Assembly: GCA_016169945.1 (NCBI GenBank)
Contig: JADLSH010000085.1
Location: 1,674,001-1,738,000 of the forward strand
Source of the DNA: Trachythela sp. YZ-2020
Taxonomy: Eukaryota > Cnidaria > Anthozoa > Malacalcyonacea > Clavulariidae
Length of the DNA stretch: 64,000 bases
Reading direction: 5' to 3'
This document shows, one piece after another, positions 57,629-64,000 of the stretch (position 1 is the first letter of the stretch; each line of letters starts with the position of its first letter). Under the pieces are notes generated by a model, which was not told where the DNA came from, searched no databases, and worked only from the letters and a program-made list of their open reading frames with translations. Made by a program: the position numbers and the translations under genes.

Positions 57629-58652
57629 TAAAAAGATTAGTCCTGAACTGAAGATAACGGAAAATCGTCGTTTAAAAGTATAGTTTCGAGTTTGCTGTGA
57701 AAACGAAAAAAAAACGCAAACAGTCAAAGACAAACATTGTTGACAAACAAGTATGTTTTGAAAAAGCTGTTTTATAATATATCTGGAGTTCAAAATCTTT
57801 TTAAACTTATACAATTACTTTTCACAATGCTTTTGAAACAACAGTTTTCAGAGATTATTTAGGCGATTATTTAGGAGGATTTATAGGGGCACCAGTGAGG
57901 GGCACGCATGAGAAAAAGTGGAGACATGACCCATTGACTCCTGATTAAGTACGCATCCTATATCTATTATTTCTATTATCCACATGCATTGACATAAAAA
58001 AGAACTACATTAAAATGGCTTCATTAGATGAACAAATGTAATATAAAGAAAGAATAGAATATACTACATTGTGTTTCGAGGCATTGCCCCTACAGTACGT
58101 CGTATCTCCTTTCTATGTGCTAAATTGTCGTGCTTTGCTTATTATAATTATAAACTGCTTTATCTAATTTTACGAATTAATGAGGAATTGTCTTTTATCT
58201 CACAAACAAAACTATCTATTATCTGCCCATCTATTAAATAGTATAATTCAGACAATAGTATAATTCAGACGACAAATTTGTGCTATTATTGCACACGCAG
58301 GTGATCTCTTCGTAATAAGAAACACCCAATTTCACTTTACAAAAATGTTAATTTTATTTGATATATCCAGCCTTATGATTTACCATGCACACTATTAAAG
58401 AGACATAGCAACATGTTGTTCCATTTGTAAGACCGTTGGGGATAGACAGAAACACATTTAAACATTCTCCGTAACTTTTTCAATTTTGATATACTTTCGC
58501 CAAAGGAACTCTGCCATCCGTCATCTTGCTTTATAATTAGATCTAACTAAATTTCGTCACAAGCGGGGACGACATTTTAAAATTCATAATTAAATTAATA
58601 GCCTTAATTTATTAGGGAAAACTTTTCAATAGCTTGTGGTTCAACATAGACA

Positions 58653-58805
58653 ATTACTGGAGGGCAGCATTATACACGCATAACCTCAACTTCATTCTCT
58701 GATTTATTTTGAAATGTATTCGTTTTTACGTAATGTTTGAAGTTTCTGTCTGTTTTCAGAACATGACGTCGAGGCTATGCGTGTATAATGGTATGCCCCA
58801 GTAAT
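58653..58805. mobile_element. Short TIR element
   Basis: ATTACTGG..GGCA..ATTATACACGCATA and its inverse, about 150 bp apart outer to outer. A partial relative (ACTATGCGTGTAGAATG...CCAGTAATT) lies at 30964-31000. Confidence 0.6.
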
Positions 58806-59091
58806 TCTGCAAATGGTCTATAAAAGAGACGAAAAACGGATTTGGCATTGTAAAAACACAAAAGTGGCTCAATATACAAAAACCTTGAGACCATATTATG
58901 AATATTTAAGATGTAAAAATGCACAATGATATTTAGTTTAAAATGAAATGGAGCATTTTTACACCAAAAATGATAGAGAGAATCTGTAAAGGTTTTCACA
59001 ATAAATTGAATGTCTCTTTCAAATGGAACAAACTTAATTTTTATTGCTACTTCTCTTAATCAAATAGGAACTTCAGTCATATTTTCCAAAG

Positions 59092-62000
59092 TCATAGAGG
59101 TTCATACCGTGTGTTTCCAGAGTCAGTGCTTTGAGTAACCTGTTGATAGTTGACCATGCTGTTCCTTCGTTTCTGCTTGCGTTGTCTTACCAGACGCCTT
59201 ACATGATAACACAACAGAATGAGCGAGTAAAGGAATGGAACATACAACAAAATATGAATGCAATAAAAACAGATATCAAAGAAGAGCGATACGAAGAAAG
59301 AACATGTTATAACGACTTCGGCCAGAAGGCTGATTAAGACCAAGAATGACAAAAGGAATGTATCGATATTCGTTAGGATATCGCTTTTGTAGGGCTTCAG
59401 ATAAAGGAAGAGTAAAAATACTGCCACACAGAATACTTGAAGGATTTTGTGACGAGCATTGATTTCAGGTATATAAGTGTGGAGTAAGACTGCGATTAGG
59501 CGACATACAATGTAATAAGCTGCGAACCAAGAACGTTCAGGATGATAACAAGACTTCAAAACATCTAGCAAAGGAATACTTATTTGGGAAAACCAACGAG
59601 AGCGACTGGTAAAGAATGAACTATAAGCCAACATGATTGGAAAAGGCAAAATAACAAATAATAACACAACTATTGCTAAAGAAGCATGGACTATATGTTC
59701 GCCTGTGAAGAAATTCAGTCCAGCAGACATATATACACGCCATTGAGAACAGATATGAACTGGTCGAAGTTGTTTGAATGTGATGTCCACGATGCCGGAA
59801 TACGATAACACAAGGATTGTACAAAATGGACGGAAGTAATTACCTTGAAATACTGAAAATTTTGAAGAGAGTTTTGCAAACACAAAAAGTACAAGAATCT
59901 GGTAAGCAGGCGCCACATAGCCAAACGAAGATTTTTGGAGATCATTCATCCCGTTCCAAAGACACCAGCTACCGAAGACAAATTTCATGTTAGCTAATTT
60001 TACGATAAAATTCATGAAAGGATCCACAACAAGTAAATCATCGGGTAAAAGAAGGAATATAATTTGGTACGTGTAAAGCCAACAGTTGAGATAGCCAGAA
60101 AAGAAATCAAGTTTGAAATACAAGACAAGAAATACCTGGAATGTTAAGATTACGAAAAATGGAATCAACATAAGCGTATCTTTCTTCTTGCAATGAAGAC
60201 ATTTGTAGTTTCCGATGACAACACTCAAGCCCTTCTCGCATTCCCCGCATAGAATTCCTTTACGGCCTTCTACGCATTGGTTGACAGTCGCGTCAAAGTA
60301 GCATTCACATTCATTAGTCAAACCGTTTGTTCTGTTGGAAGCACATTGACAGTAACCGTAAGGACATTGTACGACAGAAAACAAACAACTTTTACCTCTT
60401 ATAGCATTATCGTGACGAGGACCGCCCCAATATCCTTTCCGAAGATACAAACTCTTTCCATCCTGTCCACATCGCGAAATACCAACAATCCTATCCTGAA
60501 CAGTCGAACATACACACGTATTATCTCGGTCGACAAAGCCAGGCGGGCATTTTTTCATAGTTAGATTGCGAAGTGTCATTTTTATAGACTGCGAATAAAG
60601 GGACGTGATATTTGCATCGAAATTGCTCGAAGGTTTACCGCTTAACCACAGTGAATTGATCCGATCTTTAACAAAAAAGTACGGCGATATTCCATCTTCA
60701 ATATTAACGGGTTTGTTACTTTCATGTTCCTTTATGGAAACTTTAATCAATCCATATACACTGTGATTCCTTTCGTCCAAAAGTTGAATTGAAGGTGAAA
60801 ATTGTTCATTTGGTGCTATGTTATTCCATTCGTGCGGGTTAATTGAGATCTGAACGGGATAGGTAGCAACTTCTAGGTCATCGTTCGATGGTTGTCCATC
60901 GTGTGTCTCGAATTTGAAACTTTTCCAACTTTTAATTGCATCATTTATCAACCCAGCGCGACCAAATCTGCAGAATTGTAAAGTGTTTGCAAACAATGTT
61001 CTACCAATATAAAGCGAGGCATTGTTTCCTTGGAAAACAACACTCACATTCCAGTCGTTAGGTTCAATGGAGCTATCAGAATATCTAAAGAAACAATGAT
61101 GCCTTTGAAAAATTGTTTGATAGAACGCGGCTATATCAGGACCTGCCGTTTTTACGAAAACAGCTCCTGCGACAGCCGAAGCAGAATTCCCTTTAAATAT
61201 TAAACTAGCTCCAGGCTTAAATACAAACGCCGATGCTCCATAGATGCCAACCGCTCCACCATAAACGCCATGATTTTTGTGAAACAACACGTCTCCATCG
61301 ATTTCAGCACACGCAGAGTCCAGCACCAAAGCAGTGTTGGCATTTTCCACAAACTTTACATACCCTGTCATAATAATAGGCACAAAAACGGTGTAGATTG
61401 TTCCCATACCAAAAACAGTAACATTACAAATTGTAGGAATGATTACATTTTTCATGAAAGTGTTATTAACGAGTTTGAGCGCGAATCCAAAACCCCGTTC
61501 TTCTAGTCCGACTGATTTTCTCCAGAGTTCAGGTGGTTTAGTCAGAGCGCCAATGGCGGCACCAGCAGTGGCAGAATTTTCCCGCCAATGGCAATTCACA
61601 AACGCCGGAGTCTTACTAGCTTTCCAGCCTTGTGTATCAAGATAACCCGTCGAACCGAAGGCAGAAAATGCACCTCCCCAACCTTCCGTCGCTTTATTTA
61701 GTTCAAAAGTACAGTTTTCATGTAAATAATAATTCGATTCACGGATCGTTAAATCTTGAAAAGTTCCGAATATGGTGGTACCGCATTTAACAGCACCACC
61801 ACCGTACCGAGCTATATTTCGTAGAAATTGTGAATTTGTCACACGCAAGGAATTGTTATTCGCGTTATCTTGGAAATATACAGCATATCCCGCACCCCAG
61901 TCTGCAGTATTTCGTAGAAACGTACAATTATCGATAAGAAATTGATTTCCGGTTGCATTGCCTTTAATAATATACGAAATTCCGCCACCACGACCGATAG

Positions 62001-62850
62001 AATTAAAATCTTTCGCGTACGGATTCACGTTAAACGTTTGATTATATCTGTGGCCGGTCGTCCCGTTATTGTCAGTAAAGTTGCAATTTCTGATAGTGTA
62101 GATACTTCCATGATTATACTTATCTGTTTCTAAATCACTACAGTCGAATGGGTAGAGAGCTCCACAATATGTCAGCTCCATATGAAGTCCGCCACCTACA
62201 CGAGCTCTTCCATCATGATATGTGAAATTCCAGGAATCAAACGCGTAGTTTTCCGTAAACGTACAATTCTCGATAAACACATTGCCACCAACATCATACA
62301 AATTAAAACCCACGCCAGGGGATTTTGAAATCCGACACCCGATAACTTTTAAATTCTTGCTATACACGATAAATATCGCAGCCAGAAATTTAGGATTATT
62401 GATGCTAGTGTTGTTTTGCCATGAACCGCAGTTTTGGAATGTGAGGTAGGAAAATGCCAGATTTTCAGAATGCAAAAAAGCGAGACCAGCACCCATTCGG
62501 CATTGTATTACAACCTCATTAATATTCTGCTGTCTGAGAGAGCCAGACATTTGAACACCAGACGTAATCTGAAAATTGTCAAGGTTTTCAAAGCTATAAC
62601 TTCTATTTAAAGCGTACACCCCACTTTCGATTATGATTTCAGTTGAATTTCCCAAGCTGGTGTTACTTTCGATTTGGTTGAAAACATAATCCAGCGTTTT
62701 ACAAGCAGTAGATATGTTGTTTGGGTCCATACAATGCGGCGAGTCGAATCCATCTGTAGATATCCATATATTATGTATGTTGATAGCTAAAACAGCGTTC
62801 ATTCGTAACGATATAAAGATCAGCACTAGGCATAATACTCGCTGCTCCAT
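59092..62850 (-). CDS. Giant secreted/membrane protein: beta-helix ectodomain plus multipass domain
   Basis: 1252 aa in one exon. Residues 1-22 (MEQRVLCLVLIFISLRMNAV) are a signal peptide. About 25-560 has repeated short N-rich units (IENCTFTENYA, IRNCNFTDNNG, IDNCTFLRNTADWGAGYAVY, LRVTNSQFLRNIARYGGGAV), the pattern of right-handed parallel beta-helix repeats, with many N-glycosylation sequons. About 770-886 is Cys-rich (CPPGFVDRDNTCVCS, CPYGYCQCA, CECYFD, GILCGECEKGLSVVIG, CLHCKKKD). About 890-1215 has several hydrophobic helices, followed by a basic tail ending NTRYEPL. The architecture recalls large multi-exon or intronless families in cnidarians and other basal animals; ligand and signalling role are unknown. 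The ORF is intact. AACATGG-type context at ATG 62850 and an upstream stop support the start. Confidence 0.85.
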   Translation of the reverse strand: MEQRVLCLVLIFISLRMNAVLAINIHNIWISTDGFDSPHCMDPNNISTACKTLDYVFNQIESNTSLGNSTEIIIESGVYALNRSYSFENLDNFQITSGVQMSGSLRQQNINEVVIQCRMGAGLAFLHSENLAFSYLTFQNCGSWQNNTSINNPKFLAAIFIVYSKNLKVIGCRISKSPGVGFNLYDVGGNVFIENCTFTENYAFDSWNFTYHDGRARVGGGLHMELTYCGALYPFDCSDLETDKYNHGSIYTIRNCNFTDNNGTTGHRYNQTFNVNPYAKDFNSIGRGGGISYIIKGNATGNQFLIDNCTFLRNTADWGAGYAVYFQDNANNNSLRVTNSQFLRNIARYGGGAVKCGTTIFGTFQDLTIRESNYYLHENCTFELNKATEGWGGAFSAFGSTGYLDTQGWKASKTPAFVNCHWRENSATAGAAIGALTKPPELWRKSVGLEERGFGFALKLVNNTFMKNVIIPTICNVTVFGMGTIYTVFVPIIMTGYVKFVENANTALVLDSACAEIDGDVLFHKNHGVYGGAVGIYGASAFVFKPGASLIFKGNSASAVAGAVFVKTAGPDIAAFYQTIFQRHHCFFRYSDSSIEPNDWNVSVVFQGNNASLYIGRTLFANTLQFCRFGRAGLINDAIKSWKSFKFETHDGQPSNDDLEVATYPVQISINPHEWNNIAPNEQFSPSIQLLDERNHSVYGLIKVSIKEHESNKPVNIEDGISPYFFVKDRINSLWLSGKPSSNFDANITSLYSQSIKMTLRNLTMKKCPPGFVDRDNTCVCSTVQDRIVGISRCGQDGKSLYLRKGYWGGPRHDNAIRGKSCLFSVVQCPYGYCQCASNRTNGLTNECECYFDATVNQCVEGRKGILCGECEKGLSVVIGNYKCLHCKKKDTLMLIPFFVILTFQVFLVLYFKLDFFSGYLNCWLYTYQIIFLLLPDDLLVVDPFMNFIVKLANMKFVFGSWCLWNGMNDLQKSSFGYVAPAYQILVLFVFAKLSSKFSVFQGNYFRPFCTILVLSYSGIVDITFKQLRPVHICSQWRVYMSAGLNFFTGEHIVHASLAIVVLLFVILPFPIMLAYSSFFTSRSRWFSQISIPLLDVLKSCYHPERSWFAAYYIVCRLIAVLLHTYIPEINARHKILQVFCVAVFLLFLYLKPYKSDILTNIDTFLLSFLVLISLLAEVVITCSFFVSLFFDICFYCIHILLYVPFLYSLILLCYHVRRLVRQRKQKRRNSMVNYQQVTQSTDSGNTRYEPL

Positions 62851-63117
62851 ATTTCGTTCAACTCAGCCAATATCTATTGCTAAACCGAAGACCAAACACC
62901 AGACGAAATAGCTAAATTCTTGGTATATAACTTGTTGACCTTCGACATGATAGCCAAATAATGTTTGAACGATTGATATTTGATATCTTCACTTGATATT
63001 AAAATCATGTGCTATAATATTTACCAGTACTAAGTCCAAAATCCGATACATTGAGCTACATCACTCTTTCAGCATTAGGCCGTAGGATACGGTGGCCCAG
63101 ACGCGACGACATAAAAT

Positions 63118-63322
63118 ACACTTTTGTATTTCCATGTTTCCGTATTTTCATGTTTTCAGGTTTTGTATTTCCATATTTCCGTATTTTCATATTTCCGTAT
63201 TTTCGTGTTTCTGTATTTTCGTATTTTCATATTTCCGTATTTTCGTGTTTCTGTATTTCCGTATTTTCATATTTCCGTATTTTCGTGTTTCTGTATTTTC
63301 GTATTTTCATATTTTAGTGTTC
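63118..63322. repeat. TATTTCCG/TATTTTCA minisatellite
   Basis: About 200 bp of 8-9-bp words (TATTTTCG, TATTTCCG, TATTTTCA, TGTTTC) arranged in a higher-order unit of roughly 50 bp. The three overlapping ORFs of F/Y/S-rich peptides are its translations, not genes. Confidence 0.85.
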
Positions 63323-64000
63323 TGTTCTGTCGTATACTGTTCAACATACAGAAGAGCCATATAGGCATATCATTTTTTTTACAATATTGCTTTGACTATA
63401 GTTATTTCGCTAGTCAGTTATTTGACCGCTATAGTTATTAGTCAGGAAAATCTCCCATAAAGGGCATAATGACATATTATATTCGATTCACATCGACCGA
63501 TATCTATTTAATTTAGCAGTATTTAAAATTTTACATGCATGAACAGTCTGTATATATATAAGGCATATATTACTGACGGACAGAACTAAATTTGTTTGGC
63601 CATTGTTTACATTTTAGTGCTACAATATCTTTAATATCGTATTTCACTGTCTAGCTACAAATATGCACTTATTGTCTGACATGCACGTAGTTGGATATAC
63701 TTTATTTGCCCTACTGAATACATATTACTATAATTATGTACCAGGGGAACCATGAATTGAGTGAAAATATATATTAACCGTTTGACGACCTTTGACCAGT
63801 ATACAGACGCTGAGTAGTCCGTCTCAGTAGCAACTTTAGTTAGTGTACACCACCCACTATGAACTTCAAGACGAAAGGCGTCCTGAAGGGCGAAAATGGG
63901 GCTGGGATTCGCCTGCTTTTGGGCTTCATGCACTGGGACTGGGATTCGCCAACAACAAACCAATAGAAAATGGGAATGGATTTGGATTTGAGCAAAATAT
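63323..64000. other. No gene seen at the right edge
   Basis: AT-rich, then a GGGACTGGGATTCGCC-type duplicated phrase at 63900-63950 (CTGGGATTCGCC twice). The minus ORF 63655-63963 has no recognisable domain. Confidence 0.4.

Noticed and set aside
63051..63441. F/Y/S-rich ORFs in three frames
   Set aside because: They are translations of the TATTTTCG-type minisatellite.
1..64000. CRISPR array, operon, rRNA or prophage
   Set aside because: No regularly spaced direct repeats with unique spacers, no rRNA landmarks, and gene structure is spliced eukaryotic.

Overview
The window is animal nuclear DNA: AT-rich, with spliced genes (GT-AG introns and one probable GC-AG intron), widely spaced exons and very many transposable elements of several classes. 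The gene set (KANSL2, LACTB, a netrin/TIMP-type secreted protein, a rhodopsin-type GPCR, a giant beta-helix multipass protein) and the BEL/Pao, hAT, Tc1/mariner and CR1/L2-like elements fit an early-branching marine metazoan. A cnidarian is most likely, but this is inferred from gene and repeat style, not from a marker gene.

Left part (1-31.4 kb). Two genes are divergent from a 432-bp spacer (4440-4871). On the minus strand, KANSL2 has its first exon at 4400-4439 and its first zinc-domain exon at 374-599, and runs off the left edge. On the plus strand, LACTB (mitochondrial serine beta-lactamase-like protein) can be assembled from eight exons over 4872-31360 with all splice phases agreeing. 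Its 15.9-kb first intron holds a four-layer nest (a CR1/L2-like LINE inside a BEL/Pao retrotransposon inside a hAT element inside a palindromic MITE) and a second nest built on a Tc1/mariner-type element. Its second intron is largely a 2-kb inverted repeat, and its sixth holds a 2.5-kb TIR element carrying a possible three-exon mini-gene.

Middle (31.7-37 kb). A broken terminal exon of a BAAT/acyl-CoA thioesterase-like hydrolase lies tail-to-tail with LACTB. A second, end-truncated copy of the hAT element follows, and shows the empty site of the BEL insertion. Then comes an intact single-exon GPCR whose extracellular N-terminus contains a perfect 63-bp tandem duplication.

Right-middle (39-56 kb). 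A tandem segmental duplication carries two copies of a secreted NTR/TIMP-like gene on the minus strand. Copy A (near 45 kb) keeps an open signal peptide. Copy B (near 50.5 kb) has a 4-nt insertion that shifts the signal-peptide frame. Each copy was later interrupted by different elements: a LINE, MITEs and a 1.06-kb TIR element with an 11-bp target duplication in A; a 3.4-kb TIR element and a possible solo LTR in B. Another LINE fragment lies between them.

Right end (56-64 kb). Small MITEs are followed by a single 1252-codon minus-strand ORF (59092-62850) for a secreted/membrane protein: signal peptide, beta-helix-like ectodomain, Cys-rich module and multipass membrane domain. The last kilobase holds a simple minisatellite and no gene I can support.

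Exon joins, family names and element classes were read by eye; no alignment or database search was run.
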